A stretch of DNA of 64,000 nucleotides from Corella eumyota (Eukaryota; Chordata; Ascidiacea; Phlebobranchia; Corellidae). Location of the stretch: NCBI GenBank assembly GCA_963082875.1, contig OY720097.1, positions 12,656,501 through 12,720,500 of the forward strand, given 5' to 3'. Position 1 is the first letter of the stretch. Every line of letters begins with the position of its first letter. Below the pieces are notes generated by a model that saw only the letters and a list, made by a program, of their open reading frames with translations, did no database searches and had not been told where the DNA came from. A program made the position numbers and the translations under genes. This document shows positions 1 to 15,100 of this stretch, one piece after another.

Positions 1-3000
1 TAAAAATTACCTCAAACTTTTGTTTTACTAAAAAATTTTGCGAAATGTTTTATCTTGAATGTTAGTTAGGCCAATGCGCGTCTAATAAAATACAAAATTT
101 TAGGTTTTGAGATTTCATAAATTTTTAATAAAAGTGTCATAACTTTTATGAATATTAGTATTTTTGAAAAATATTATGTAAACACGGTAATTGGACCTGT
201 GCGGTTCTAACACAACAATTATTTTTTGATTTAAAAATTTTTATTTTTTTTAAAAAAATTTGTATGCAATATCATTGGCCAAAAATATCACGTGACTTAA
301 TGAAAACCAAAATAAAAATTACCTCAAACTTTTGTTTTACTGAAAATTTTCGCGAAATGTTTTATCTTGAATGTTAGTTAGGCCAATGCGCGTCTAATAA
401 AATACAAAATTTTAGGTTTTGAGATTTCATAAATTTTTAATAAAAGTTTCATAACTTTTATGAATATTAATATTTTCGAAAAATATTTTGTAAACACGGT
501 AATTGGACCTGTGCGGTTCTAACACAACAATTATTTTTCGATTTAAAATTTTTAATTTTTTTTTAAAAAATTTGTATGCAATATCATTAGCCAAAAATTT
601 CACGTGACCTAATTAAACCCAAAATAAAAATTTCCTCAAACTTTTGTTTTACTGAAAATTTTCGCGAAATGTTTTATCTTAAATGTTAGTTAGGCCAATG
701 CGCGTCTAATAAAATACAAAATTTTAGGTTTTGAGATTTCATAAATTTTTAATAAAAGTTTCATAACTTTTATGAATATTAATATTTTTGTAAAATATTA
801 TGTAAACACGGTAATTGAACCTGTGCGGTTCTAACACAACAATTATTTTTCGATTTAAAATTTTTTATTTTTTTTCAAAAAATTTGTATGCAATATCATT
901 GGCCAAAAATATCACGTGACCTAATTAAACCCAAAATAAAAATTATCTCAAACTTTTGTTTTACTGAAAATTTTCGCGAAATGTTTTATCTTGAATGTTA
1001 GTTAGGCCAATGCGCGTCTAATAAAATACAATATTTTAGGTTTTGAAATTTCATAAATTTTTAGTAAAAATTTCATAACTTTTATGAATATTAATATTTT
1101 TGTAAAATATTTTGTAAACACTGTAATTGGACCTGTGCGGTTCTAACACAACAATTATTTTTCGATTTAAAATTTTTAATTTTTTTTCAAAAAATTTGTA
1201 TGCAATATCATTAGCCAAAAATATCACGTGACCTAATTAAACCCAAAATAAAAATTATCTCAAACTTTTGTTTTACTGAAAATTTTCGCAAAATGTTTTA
1301 TCTTGAATGTTAGTTAGGCCAATGCGCGTCTAATAAAATACAAAATTTTAGGTTTTGAGATTTCATAAATTTTTAATAAAAGTGTCATAACTTTTATGAA
1401 TATTACTATTTTTGAAAAATATTATGTAAACACGGTAATTGGACCTGTGCGGTTCTAACACAACAATTATTTTTCGATTTAAAATTTTTTATTTTTTTTC
1501 AAAAAATTTGTATGCAATATCATTAGCCAAAAATATCACGTGACCTAATTAAACACAAAATAAAAATTTCCTCAAACTTTTGTTTTACTGAAAATTTTCG
1601 CGAAATGTTTTATCTTTAATGTTAGTTAGGCCAATGCGCGTCTAATAAAATACAAAATTTTAGGTTTTGAGATTTCATAAATTTTTAATAAAAGTTTCAT
1701 AACTTTTATGAATATTAATATTTTTGTAAAATATTTTGTAAACACGGTAAATGGACCTGTGCGGTTCTAACACAACAATTATTTTTCGATTTAAAATTTT
1801 TTATTTTTTTTCAAAAAATTTGTATGCAATATCATTGGCCAAAAATATCACGTGACCTAATTAAACCCAAAATAAAAATTTCCTCAAACTTTTGTTTTAC
1901 TCAAAATTTTCGCGAAATGTTTTATCTTAAATGTTAGTTAGGACAATGCGCGTCTAATAAAATACAATATTTTAGGTTTTGAGATTTCATAAATTTTTAA
2001 TAAAAGTTTCATAACTTTTATGAATATTAATATTTTTGTAAAATATTTTGTAAACACGGTAATTGGACCTGTGCGGTTCTTACACAACAATTATTTTTCG
2101 ATTTAAAATTTTTTTTTTTTTTTTTTTAAATTTGTATGCATTATCATTAGCCAAAAATATCACGTGACCTAATTAAACCCAAAATAAAAATTACCTCAAA
2201 CTTTTGTTTTACTAAAAATTTTTGCAAAATGTTTTATCTTGAATGTTAGTTAGGCCAATGCGCGTCTAATAAAATACAAAATTTTAGGTTTTGAGATTTC
2301 ATAAATTTTTAATAAAAGTGTCATAACTTTTATGAATATTAGTATTTTTGAAAAATATTATGTAAACACGGTAATTGGACCTGTGCGGTTCTAACACAAC
2401 AATTTTTTTTCGATTTAAAATTTTTTATTTTTTTTCAAAAAATTTGTATGCAATATCATTGGCCAAAAATATCACGTGACCTAATGAAAACCAAAATAAA
2501 AATTACCTCAAACTTTTGTTTTACTGAAAATTTTTGCGAAATGTTTTATCTTGAATGTTAGTTAGGACAATGCGCGTCTAATAAAATACAAAATTTTAAG
2601 TTTTGAGATTTCATAAATTTTTAATAAAAGTTTCATAACTTTTATGAATATTAATATTTTCGAAAAATATTTTGTAAACACGGTAATTGGACCTGTGCGG
2701 TTCTAACACAACAATTATTTTTCGATTTAAAATTTTTAATTTTTTTTCAAAAAATTTGTATGCAATATCATTAGCCAAAAATTTCACGTGACCTAATTAA
2801 ACCCAAAATAAAAATTTCCTCAAACTTTTGTTTTACTGAAAATTTTCGCGAAATGTTTTATCTTTAATGTTAGTTAGGCCAATACGCGTCTAATAAAATA
2901 CAAAATTTTAAGTTTTGAGATTTCCTAAATTTTTAATAAAAGTTTCATAACTTTTATGAATATTAATATTTTCGAAAAAAATTTTGTAAACACGGTAATT

Positions 3001-4740
3001 GGACCTGTGCGGTTCTAACACAACAATTATTTTTCGATTTAAAATTTTTAATTTTTTTTCAAAAAATTTGTATCTAATATCATTAGCCAAAAATTTCACG
3101 TGACCTAATTAAACCCAAAATAAAAATTTCCTCAAACTTTTGTTTTACTGAAAATTTTCGCGAAATGTTTTATCTTTAATGTTAGTTAGGCCAATGCGCG
3201 TCTAATAAAATACAAAATTTTAGGTTTTGAGATTTCATAAATTTTTAATAAAAGTTTCATAACTTTTATGAATATTAATATTTTTGTAAAATATTTTGTA
3301 AACACGGTAATTGGACCTGTGCGGTTCTAACACAACACTTATTTTTCGATTTAAAATTTTTTATTTTTTTTCAAAAAATTTGTATGCAATATCATTAGCC
3401 AAAAATATCACGTGACCTAATTAAACCCAAAATAAAAATTTCCTCAAACTTTTGTTTTACTGAAAATTTTTGCGAAATGTTTTATCTTTAATGTTAGTTA
3501 GGCCAATGCGCGTCTAATAAAATACAAAATTTTAGGTTTTGAGATTTCATAAATTTTTAATAAAAGTTTCATAACTTTTATGAATATTAATATTTTTGTA
3601 AAATATTTTGTAAACACGGTAATTGGACCTGTGCGGTTCTAACACAACAATTATTTTTCGATTTAAAATTTTTAATTTTTTTTCAAAAAATTTGTATGCA
3701 ATATCATTAGCCAAAAATTTCACGTGACCTAATTAAACCCAAAATAAAAATTTCCTCAAACTTTTGTTTTACTGAAAATTTTCGCGAAATGTTTTATCTT
3801 TTATGTTAGTTAGGCCAATACGCGTCTAATAAAATACAAAATTTTAGGTTTTGAGATTTCATAAATTTTTAATAAAAGTTTCATAACTTTTATGAATATT
3901 AATATTTTCGAAAAATATTTTGTAAACACGGTAATTGGACCTGTGCGGTTCTAACACAACAATTATTTTTCGATTTAAAATTTTTAATTTTTTTTCAAAA
4001 AATTTGTATGCAATATCATTAGCCAAAAATTTCACGTGACCTAATTAAACCCAAAATAAAAATTTCCTCAAACTTTTGTTTTACTGAAAATTTTCGCGAA
4101 ATGTTTTATCTTTAATGTTAGTTAGGCCAATGCGCGTCTAATAAAATACAAAATTTTAGGTTTTGAGATTTCATAAATTTTTAATAAAAGTTTCATAACT
4201 TTTATGAATATTAATATTTTTGTAAAATATTTTGTAAACACGGTAATTGGACCTGTGCGGTTCTAACACAACAATTATTTTTCGATTTAAAATTTTTTAT
4301 TTTTTTTCAAAAAATTTGTATGCAATATCATTGGCCAAAAATATCACGTTACCTAATTAAACCCAAAATAAAAATTACCTCAAACTTTTGTTTTACTAAA
4401 AATTTTTGCGAAATGTTTTATCTTGAATGTTAGTTAGGCCAATGCGCGTCTAATAAAATACAAAATTTTAGGTTTTGAGATTTCAAAAATTTTAAATAAA
4501 AGTGTCATAACTTTTATGAATATTAATATTTTTGAAAAACATTATGTAAACACGGTAATTGAACCTGTGCGGTTCTAACACAACAATTATTTTTCGATTT
4601 AAAATTTTATATTTTTTTTCAAAAAATTTGTATGCAATATCATTAGCCAAAAATATCACGTGACCTAATTAAACCCGAAATAAAAATTATCTCAAACTTT
4701 TGTTCTACTCAAAATTTTTGCAAAATGTTTTATCTTGAAT

Positions 4741-4760
4741 GTTAGTTTTGAGATTTCATA
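4741..4760. repeat. Satellite units with a 39-bp internal deletion
   Basis: Here GTTAG runs straight into TTTTGAGATTTC, dropping 39 bp that include the CCAAT/GCGC island and the TAATAAAATACAAAATTTTAG stretch. The same junction is present at about 13,122 and 16,201. A short TTAG lies at both breakpoints, which suggests a microhomology-mediated loss that was later copied with its block. Confidence 0.85.
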
Positions 4761-5189
4761 AATTTTTAATAAAAGTTTCATAACTTTTATGAATATTAAT
4801 ATTTTCGAAAAATATTTTGTAAACACTGTAATTGGACCTGTGCGGTTCTAACACAACAATAATTTTTCGATTTAAAATTTGTTATTTTTTTTCAAAAAAT
4901 TTGTATGCAATATCATTAGCCAAAAATTTCACGTGACCTAATTAAACCCAAAATAAAAATTTCCTCAAAATTTTGTTTTACTGAAAATTTTCGCGAAATG
5001 TTTTATCTTAAATGTTAGTTAGGAAAATGCGCGTCTAATAAAATACAAAATTTTAGGTTTTGAGATTTCATAAATTTTTAATAAAAGTTTCATAACTTTT
5101 ATGAATATTAATATTTTTGTAAAATATTTTGTAAACACGGTAATTGGACCTGTGCGGTTCTTACACAACAATTATTTTTCGATTTAAAA

Positions 5190-7440
5190 TTTTTTTTTTT
5201 TTTTTTTAAATTTGTATGCAATATCATTAGCCAAAAATATCACGTGACCTAATTAAACCCAAAATAAAAATTACCTCAAACTTTTGTTTTACTAAAAATT
5301 TTTGCGAAATGTTTTTTCTTGAATGTTAGTAAGGCCAATGCGCGTCTAATAAAATACAAAATTTTAGGTTTTGAGATTTCATAAATTTTTAATAAAAGTA
5401 TCATAACTTTTATGAATATTAATATTTTTGAAAATATTATGTAATTACGGTAATCGGACCTGTGCGGTTCTAACACAACAATTATTTTTCGGTTTAAAAT
5501 TTTTTATTTTTTTTCAAAAAATTTGTATGCAATATCATTGGCCAAAAATATCACGTGACCTAATGAAAACCAAAATAAAAATTACCTCAAACTTTTGTTT
5601 TACTGAAAATTTTCGCGAAATGTTTTATCTTGAATGTTAGTTAGGCCAATACGCGTCTAATAAAATACAAAATTTTAGGTTTTAAGATTTCATAAATTTT
5701 TTAATAAAAGTTTCATAACTTTTATGAATATTAATATTTTCAAAAAATATTTTGTATACACGGTAATTGGACTTGTGCGGTTCTAACACAACAATTTTTT
5801 TTCGATTTAAAATTTTTAATTTTTTTTCAAAAAATTTGTATGCAATATCATTAGCCAAAAATATCACGTGACCTAATTAAACCCAAAATAAAAATTCTCT
5901 CAAACTTTTGTTCTACTCAAAATTTTTGCAAAATGTTTTATCTTGAATGTTAGTTAGGCCAATGCGCGTCTAATAAAATACAAAATTTTAGGTTTTGAGA
6001 TTTCATAAATTTTTAATAAAAGTTTCATAACTTTTATGAATATTAATATTTTCGAAAAATATTTTGTAAACACGGTAATTGGACCTGTGCGGTTCTTACA
6101 CAACAATTACTTTTCGATTTAAAATTTTTTTTTTTTTTTTTTTAATTTGTATGCAATATCATTAGCCAAAAATATCACGTGACCTAATTAAACCCAAAAT
6201 AAAAATTACCTCAAACTTTTGTTTTACTAAAAAATTTTGCGAAATGTTTTATCTTGAATGTTAGTTAGGCCAATGCGCGTCTAATAAAATACAAAATTTT
6301 AGGTTTTGAGATTTCATAAATTTTTAATAAAAGTTTCATAACTTTTATGAATATTAATATTTTTGTAAAATATTTTGTAAACACGGTAATTGGACCTGTG
6401 CGGTTCTTACACAACAATTATTTTTCGATTTAAAATTTTTTTTTTTTTTTTTTAAATTTGTATGCAATATCATTAGCCAAAAATATCACGTGACCTAATT
6501 AAACCCAAAATAAAAATTACCTCAAACTTTTGTTTTACTAAAAATTTTTGCGAAATGTTTTTTCTTGAATGTTAGTAAGGCCAATGCGCGTCTAATAAAA
6601 TACAAAATTTTAGGTTTTGAGATTTCATAAATTTTTAATAAAAGTATCATAACTTTTATGAATATTAATATTTTTGAAAATATTATGTAATTACGGTAAT
6701 CGGACCTGTGCGGTTCTAACACAACAATTATTTTTCGGTTTAAAATTTTTTATTTTTTTTCAAAAAATTTGTATGCAATATCATTGGCCAAAAATATCAC
6801 GTGACCTAATGAAAACCAAAATAAAAATTACCTCAAACTTTTGTTTTACTGAAAATTTTCGCGAAATGTTTTATCTTGAATGTTAGTTAGGCCAATACGC
6901 GTCTAATAAAATACAAAATTTTAGGTTTTAAGATTTCATAAATTTTTTAATAAAAGTTTCATAACTTTTATGAATATTAATATTTTCGAAAAATATTTTG
7001 TATACACGGTAATTGGACTTGTGCGGTTCTAACACAACAATTTTTTTTCGATTTAAAATTTTTAATTTTTTTTCAAAAAATTTGTATGCAATATCATTAG
7101 CCAAAAATATCACGTGACCTAATTAAACCCAAAATAAAAATTCTCTCAAACTTTTGTTCTACTCAAAATTTTTGCAAAATGTTTTATCTTGAATGTTAGT
7201 TAGGCCAATGCGCGTCTAATAAAATACAAAATTTTAGGTTTTGAGATTTCATAAATTTTTAATAAAAGTTTCATAACTTTTATGAATATTAATATTTTCG
7301 AAAAATATTTTGTAAACACGGTAATTGGACCTGTGCGGTTCTTACACAACAATTACTTTTCGATTTAAAATTTTTTTTTTTTTTTTTTTAATTTGTATGC
7401 AATATCATTAGCCAAAAATATCACGTGACCTAATTAAACC
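5190..7440. repeat. Tandem duplication of a 1246-bp (four-unit) satellite block
   Basis: Rare variants at 5276-5867 (TTTTTTCTTGAATGTTAGTA, AATTACGGTAATCGGACC, TTGGACTTGTGCGG) reappear in the same order at 6522-7113, exactly 1246 bp later. The two copies are almost the same base for base. Four units of 312 would be 1248, so small T-tract losses account for the difference. Confidence 0.88.
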
Positions 7441-10400
7441 CAAAATAAAAATTACCTCAAACTTTTGTTTTACTAAAAAATTTTGCGAAATGTTTTATCT
7501 TGAATGTTAGTTAGGCCAATGCGCGTCTAATAAAATACAAAATTTTAGGTTTTGAGATTTCATAAATTTTTAATAAAAGTGTCATAACTTTTATGAATAT
7601 TAGTATTTTTGAAAAATATTATGTAAACACGGTAATTGGACCTGTGCGGTTCTAACACAACAATTATTTTTTGATTTAAAAATTTTTATTTTTTTTTAAA
7701 AAATTTGTATGCAATATCATTGGCCAAAAATATCACGTGACCTAATGAAAACCAAAATAAAAATTACCTCAAACTTTTGTTTTACTGAAAATTTTCGCGA
7801 AATGTTTTATCTTGAATGTTAGTTAGGCCAATGCGCGTCTAATAAAATACAAAATTTTAGGTTTTGAGATTTCATAAATTTTTAATAAAAGTTTCATAAC
7901 TTTTATGAATATTAATATTTTCGAAAAATATTTTGTAAACACGGTAATTGGACCTGTGCGGTTCTAACACAACAATTATTTTTCGATTTAAAATTTTTAA
8001 TTTTTTTTTAAAAAATTTGTATGCAATATCATTAGCCAAAAATTTCACGTGACCTAATTAAACCCAAAATAAAAATTTCCTCAAACTTTTGTTTTACTGA
8101 AAATTTTCGCGAAATGTTTTATCTTAAATGTTAGTTAGGCCAATGCGCGTCTAATAAAATACAAAATTTTAGGTTTTGAGATTTCATAAATTTTTAATAA
8201 AAGTTTCATAACTTTTATGAATATTAATATTTTTGTAAAATATTATGTAAACACGGTAATTGAACCTGTGCGGTTCTAACACAACAATTATTTTTCGATT
8301 TAAAATTTTTTATTTTTTTTCAAAAAATTTGTATGCAATATCATTGGCCAAAAATATCACGTGACCTAATTAAACCCAAAATAAAAATTATCTCAAACTT
8401 TTGTTTTACTGAAAATTTTCGCGAAATGTTTTATCTTGAATGTTAGTTAGGCCAATGCGCGTCTAATAAAATACAATATTTTAGGTTTTGAGATTTCATA
8501 AATTTTTAATAAAAGTTTCATAACTTTTATGAATATTAATATTTTTGTAAAATATTTTGTAAACACTGTAATTGGACCTGTGCGGTTCTAACACAACAAT
8601 TATTTTTCGATTTAAAATTTTTAATTTTTTTTCAAAAAATGTGTATGCAATATCATTAGCCAAAAATATCACGTGACCTAATTAAACCCAAAATAAAAAT
8701 TATCTCAAACTTTTGTTTTACTGAAAATTTTCGCAAAATGTTTTATCTTGAATGTTAGTTAGGCCAATGCGCGTCTAATAAAATACAAAATTTTAGGTTT
8801 TGAGATTTCATAAATTTTTAATAAAAGTGTCATAACTTTTATGAATATTAGTATTTTTGAAAAATATTATGTAAACACGGTAATTGGACCTGTGCGGTTC
8901 TAACACAACAATTATTTTTCGATTTAAAATTTTTTATTTTTTTTCAAAAAATTTGTATGCAATATCATTAGCCAAAAATATCACGTGACCTAATTAAACA
9001 CAAAATAAAAATTTCCTCAAACTTTTGTTTTACTGAAAATTTTTGCGAAATGTTTTATCTTTAATGTTAGTTAGGCCAATGCGCGTCTAATAAAATACAA
9101 AATTTTAGGTTTTGAGATTTCATAAATTTTTAATAAAAGTTTCATAACTTTTATGAATATTAATATTTTTGTAAAATATTTTGTAAACACGGTAATTGGA
9201 CCTGTGCGGTTCTAACACAACAATTATTTTTCGATTTAAAATTTTTTATTTTTTTTCAAAAAATTTGTATGCAATATCATTGGCCAAAAATATCACGTGA
9301 CCTAATTAAACCCAAAATAAAAATTTCCTCAAACTTTTGTTTTACTCAAAATTTTCGCGAAATGTTTTATCTTAAATGTTAGTTAGGACAATGCGCGTCT
9401 AATAAAATACAATATTTTAGGTTTTGAGATTTCATAAATTTTTAATAAAAGTTTCATAACTTTTATGAATATTAATATTTTTGTAAAATATTTTGTAAAC
9501 ACGGTAAATGGACCTGTGCGGTTCTTACACAACAATTATTTTTCGATTTAAAATTTTTTTTTTTTTTTTTTTAAATTTGTATGCATTATCATTAGCCAAA
9601 AATATCACGTGACCTAATTAAACCCAAAATAAAAATTACCTCAAACTTTTGTTTTACTAAAAATTTTTGCAAAATGTTTTATCTTGAATGTTAGTTAGGC
9701 CAATGCGCGTCTAATAAAATACAAAATTTTAGGTTTTGAGATTTCATAAATTTTTAATAAAAGTGTCATAACTTTTATGAATATTAGTATTTTTGAAAAA
9801 TATTATGTAAACACGGTAATTGGACCTGTGCGGTTCTAACACAACAATTTTTTTTCGATTTAAAATTTTTTATTTTTTTTCAAAAAATTTGTATGCAATA
9901 TCATTGGCCAAAAATATCACGTGACCTAATGAAAACCAAAATAAAAATTACCTCAAACTTTTGTTTTACTGAAAATTTTTGCGAAATGTTTTATCTTGAA
10001 TGTTAGTTAGGCCAATGCGCGTCTAATAAAATACAAAATTTTAAGTTTTGAGATTTCATAAATTTTTAATAAAAGTTTCATAACTTTTATGAATATTAAT
10101 ATTTTCGAAAAATATTTTGTAAACACGGTAATTGGACCTGTGCGGTTCTAACACAACAATTATTTTTCGATTTAAAATTTTTAATTTTTTTTCAAAAAAT
10201 TTGTATGCAATATCATTAGCCAAAAATTTCACGTGACCTAATTAAACCCAAAATAAAAATTTCCTCAAACTTTTGTTTTACTGAAAATTTTCGCGAAATG
10301 TTTTATCTTTAATGTTAGTTAGGCCAATACGCGTCTAATAAAATACAAAATTTTAAGTTTTGAGATTTCATAAATTTTTAATAAAAGTTTCATAACTTTT

Positions 10401-12179
10401 ATGAATATTAATATTTTCGAAAAATATTTTGTAAACACGGTAATTGGACCTGTGCGGTTCTAACACAACAATTATTTTTCGATTTAAAATTTTTAATTTT
10501 TTTTCAAAAAATTTGTATGCAATATCATTAGCCAAAAATTTCACGTGACCTAATTAAACCCAAAATAAAAATTTCCTCAAACTTTTGTTTTACTGAAAAT
10601 TTTCGCGAAATGTTTTATCTTTAATGTTAGTTAGGCCAATGCGCGTCTAATAAAATACAAAATTTTAGGTTTTGAGATTTCATAAATTTTTAATAAAAGT
10701 TTCATAACTTTTATGAATATTAATATTTTTGTAAAATATTTTGTAAACACGGTAATTGGACCTGTGCGGTTCTAACACAACACTTATTTTTCGATTTAAA
10801 ATTTTTTATTTTTTTTCAAAAAATTTGTATGCAATATCATTAGCCAAAAATATCACGTGACCTAATTAAACCCAAAATAAAAATTTCCTCAAACTTTTGT
10901 TTTACTGAAAATTTTTGCGAAATGTTTTATCTTTAATGTTAGTTAGGCCAATGCGCGTCTAATAAAATACAAAATTTTAGGTTTTGAGATTTCATAAATT
11001 TTTAATAAAAGTTTCATAACTTTTATGAATATTAATATTTTTGTAAAATATTTTGTAAACACGGTAATTGGACCTGTGCGGTTCTAACACAACAATTATT
11101 TTTCGATTTAAAATTTTTTATTTTTTTTCAAAAAATTTGTATGCAATATCATTGGCCAAAAATATCACGTGACCTAATTAAACCCAAAATAAAAATTTCC
11201 TCAAACTTTTGTTTTACTCAAAATTTTCGCGAAATGTTTTATCTTAAATGTTAGTTAGGACAATGCGCGTCTAATAAAATACAATATTTTAGGTTTTGAG
11301 ATTTCATAAATTTTTAATAAAAGTTTCATAACTTTTATGAATATTAATATTTTTGTAAAATATTTTGTAAACACGGTAATTGGACCTGTGCGGTTCTTAC
11401 ACAACAATTATTTTTCGATTTAAAATTTTTTTTTTTTTTTTTTTAAATTTGTATGCAATATCATTAGCCAAAAATATCACGTGACCTAATTAAACCCAAA
11501 ATAAAAATTACCTCAAACTTTTGTTTTACTAAAAATTTTTGCAAAATGTTTTATCTTGAATGTTAGTTAGGCCAATGCGCGTCTAATAAAATACAAAATT
11601 TTAGGTTTTGAGATTTCATAAATTTTTAATAAAAGTGTCATAACTTTTATGAATATTAGTATTTTCGAAAAATATTATGTAAACACGGTAATTGGACCTG
11701 TGCGGTTCTAACACAACAATTTTTTTTCGATTTAAAATTTTTTATTTTTTTTCAAAAAATTTGTATGCAATATCATTGGCCAAAAATATCACGTGACCTA
11801 ATGAAAACCAAAATAAAAATTACCTCAAACTTTTGTTTTACTGAAAATTTTTGCGAAATGTTTTATCTTGAATGTTAGTTAGGCCAATGCGCGTCTAATA
11901 AAATACAAAATTTTAAGTTTTGAGATTTCATAAATTTTTAATAAAAGTTTCATAACTTTTATGAATATTAATATTTTCGAAAAATATTTTGTAAACAAGG
12001 TAATTGGACCTGTGCGGTTCTAACACAACAATTATTTTTCGATTTAAAATTTTTAATTTTTTTTCAAAAAATTTGTATGCAATATCATTAGCCAAAAATT
12101 TCACGTGACCCAATTAAACCCAAAATAAAAATTTCCTCAAACTTTTGTTTTACTGAAAATTTTCGCGAAATGTTTTATC

Positions 12180-15100
12180 TTTTATGTTAGTTAGGCCAAT
12201 ACGCGTCTAATAAAATACAAAATTTTAGGTTTTGAGATTTCATAAATTTTTAATAAAAGTTTCATAACTTTTATGAATATTAATATTTTCGAAAAATATT
12301 TTGTAAACACGGTAATTGGACCTGTGCGGTTCTAACACAACAATTATTTTTCGATTTAAAATTTTTAATTTTTTTTCAAAAAATTTGTATGCAATATCAT
12401 TAGCCAAAAATTTCACGTGACCTAATTAAACCCAAAATAAAAATTTCCTCAAACTTTTGTTTTACTGAAAATTTTCGCGAAATGTTTTATCTTTAATGTT
12501 AGTTAGGCCAATGCGCGTCTAATAAAATACAAAATTTTAGGTTTTGAGATTTCATAAATTTTTAATAAAAGTTTCATAACTTTTATGAATATTAATATTT
12601 TTGTAAAATATTTTGTAAACACGGTAATTGGACCTGTGCGGTTCTAACACAACAATTATTTTTCGATTTAAAATTTTTTATTTTTTTTCAAAAAATTTGT
12701 ATGCAATATCATTGGCCAAAAATATCACGTTACCTAATTAAACCCAAAATAAAAATTACCTCAAACTTTTGTTTTACTAAAAATTTTTGCGAAATGTTTT
12801 ATCTTGAATGTTAGTTAGGCCAATGCGCGTCTAATAAAATACAAAATTTTAGGTTTTGAGATTTCAAAAATTTTAAATAAAAGTGTCATAACTTTTATGA
12901 ATATTAATATTTTTGAAAAACATTATGTAAACACGGTAATTGAACCTGTGCGGTTCTAACACAACAATTATTTTTCGATTTAAAATTTTATATTTTTTTT
13001 CAAAAAATTTGTATGCAATATCATTAGCCAAAAATATCACGTGACCTAATTAAACCCGAAATAAAAATTATCTCAAACTTTTGTTCTACTCAAAATTTTT
13101 GCAAAATGTTTTATCTTGAATGTTAGTTTTGAGATTTCATAAATTTTTAATAAAAGTTTCATAACTTTTATGAATATTAATATTTTCGAAAAATATTTTG
13201 TAAACACTGTAATTGGACCTGTGCGGTTCTAACACAACAATAATTTTTCGATTTAAAATTTGTTATTTTTTTTCAAAAAATTTGTATGCAATATCATTAG
13301 CCAAAAATTTCACGTGACCTAATTAAACCCAAAATAAAAATTTCCTCAAAATTTTGTTTTACTGAAAATTTTCGCGAAATGTTTTATCTTAAATGTTAGT
13401 TAGGACAATGCGCGTCTAATAAAATACAAAATTTTAGGTTTTGAGATTTCATAAATTTTTAATAAAAGTTTCATAACTTTTATGAATATTAATATTTTTG
13501 TAAAATATTTTTTAAACACGGTAATTGGACCTGTGCGGTTCTTACACAACAATTATTTTTCGATTTAAAATTTTTTTTTTTTTTTTTTAAATTTGTATGC
13601 AATATCATTAGCCAAAAATATCACGTGACCTAATTAAACCCAAAATAAAAATTACCTCAAACTTTTGTTTTACTAAAAATTTTTGCGAAATGTTTTTTCT
13701 TGAATGTTAGTAAGGCCAATGCGCGTCTAATAAAATACAAAATTTTAGGTTTTGAGATTTCATAAATTTTTAATAAAAGTATCATAACTTTTATGAATAT
13801 TAATATTTTTGAAAATATTATGTAATTACGGTAATCGGACCTGTGCGGTTCTAACACAACAATTATTTTTCGGTTTAAAATTTTTTATTTTTTTTCAAAA
13901 AATTTGTATGCAATATCATTGGCCAAAAATATCACGTGACCTAATGAAAACCAAAATAAAAATTACCTCAAACTTTTGTTTTACTGAAAATTTTCGCGAA
14001 ATGTTTTATCTTGAATGTTAGTTAGGCCAATACGCGTCTAATAAAATACAAAATTTTAGGTTTTAAGATTTCATAAATTTTTTAATAAAAGTTTCATAAC
14101 TTTTATGAATATTAATATTTTCGAAAAATATTTTGTATACACGGTAATTGGACTTGTGCGGTTCTAACACAACAATTTTTTTTCGATTTAAAATTTTTTA
14201 TTTTTTTTCAAAAAATTTGTATGCAATATCATTGGCCAAAAATATCACGTGACCTAATGAAAACCAAAATAAAAATTACCTCAAATTTTTGTTTTACTGA
14301 AAATTTTCGCAAAATGTTTTATCTTGAATGTTAGTTAGGCCAATGCGCGTCTAATAAAATACAAAATTTTAGGTTTTGAGATTTCATAAATTTTTAATAA
14401 AAGTTTTATAACTTTTATGAATATTAATATTTTCGAAAAATATTTTGTAAACACGGTAATTGGACCTGTGCGGTTCTAATACAACAATTATTTTTCGATT
14501 TAAAATTTTTAATTTTTTTTCAAAAAATTTGTATGCAATATCATTAGCCAAAAATTTCACGTGACCTAATTAAACCCTAAATAAAAATTATCTCAAACTT
14601 TTGTTCTACTCAAAATTTTTGCAAAATGTTTTATCTTGAATGTTAGTTAGGCCAATGCGCGTCTAATAAAATACAAAATTTTAGGTTTTGAGATTTCATA
14701 AATTTTTAATAAAAGTTTCATAACTTTTATGAATATTAATATTTTCGAAAAATATTTTGTAAACACGGTAATTGGACCTGTGCGGTTCTTACACAACAAT
14801 TACTTTTCGATTTAAAATTTTTTTTTTTTTTTTTTTAATTTGTATGCAATATCATTAGCCAAAAATATCACGTGACCTAATTAAACCCAAAATAAAAATT
14901 ACCTCAAACTTTTGTTTTACTAAAAAATTTTGCGAAATGTTTTATCTTGAATGTTAGTTAGGCCAATGCGCGTCTAATAAAATACAAAATTTTAGGTTTT
15001 GAGATTTCATAAATTTTTAATAAAAGTGTCATAACTTTTATGAATATTAGAAATTTTGAAAAATATTAGGTAAACACGGTAATTGGACCTGTGCGGTTCT

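Larger units (their letters stand above)
1..13120. repeat. Higher-order satellite block of about 7.4 kb, duplicated
   Basis: The unit variants from position 1 reappear in the same order from 7446 (offset 7445, about 24 units). By the truncated unit at 4741, whose partner is at 13,122, the offset has grown to 8381. The second copy therefore carries three extra units (3 x 312 = 936) or the first lost three. Private variants such as ACAATATTTTAGG, GAACCTGTGCGG and TACGCGTC recur at matching places. Identity by eye is very high, with only occasional substitutions, which points to recent block duplication. Confidence 0.85.
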
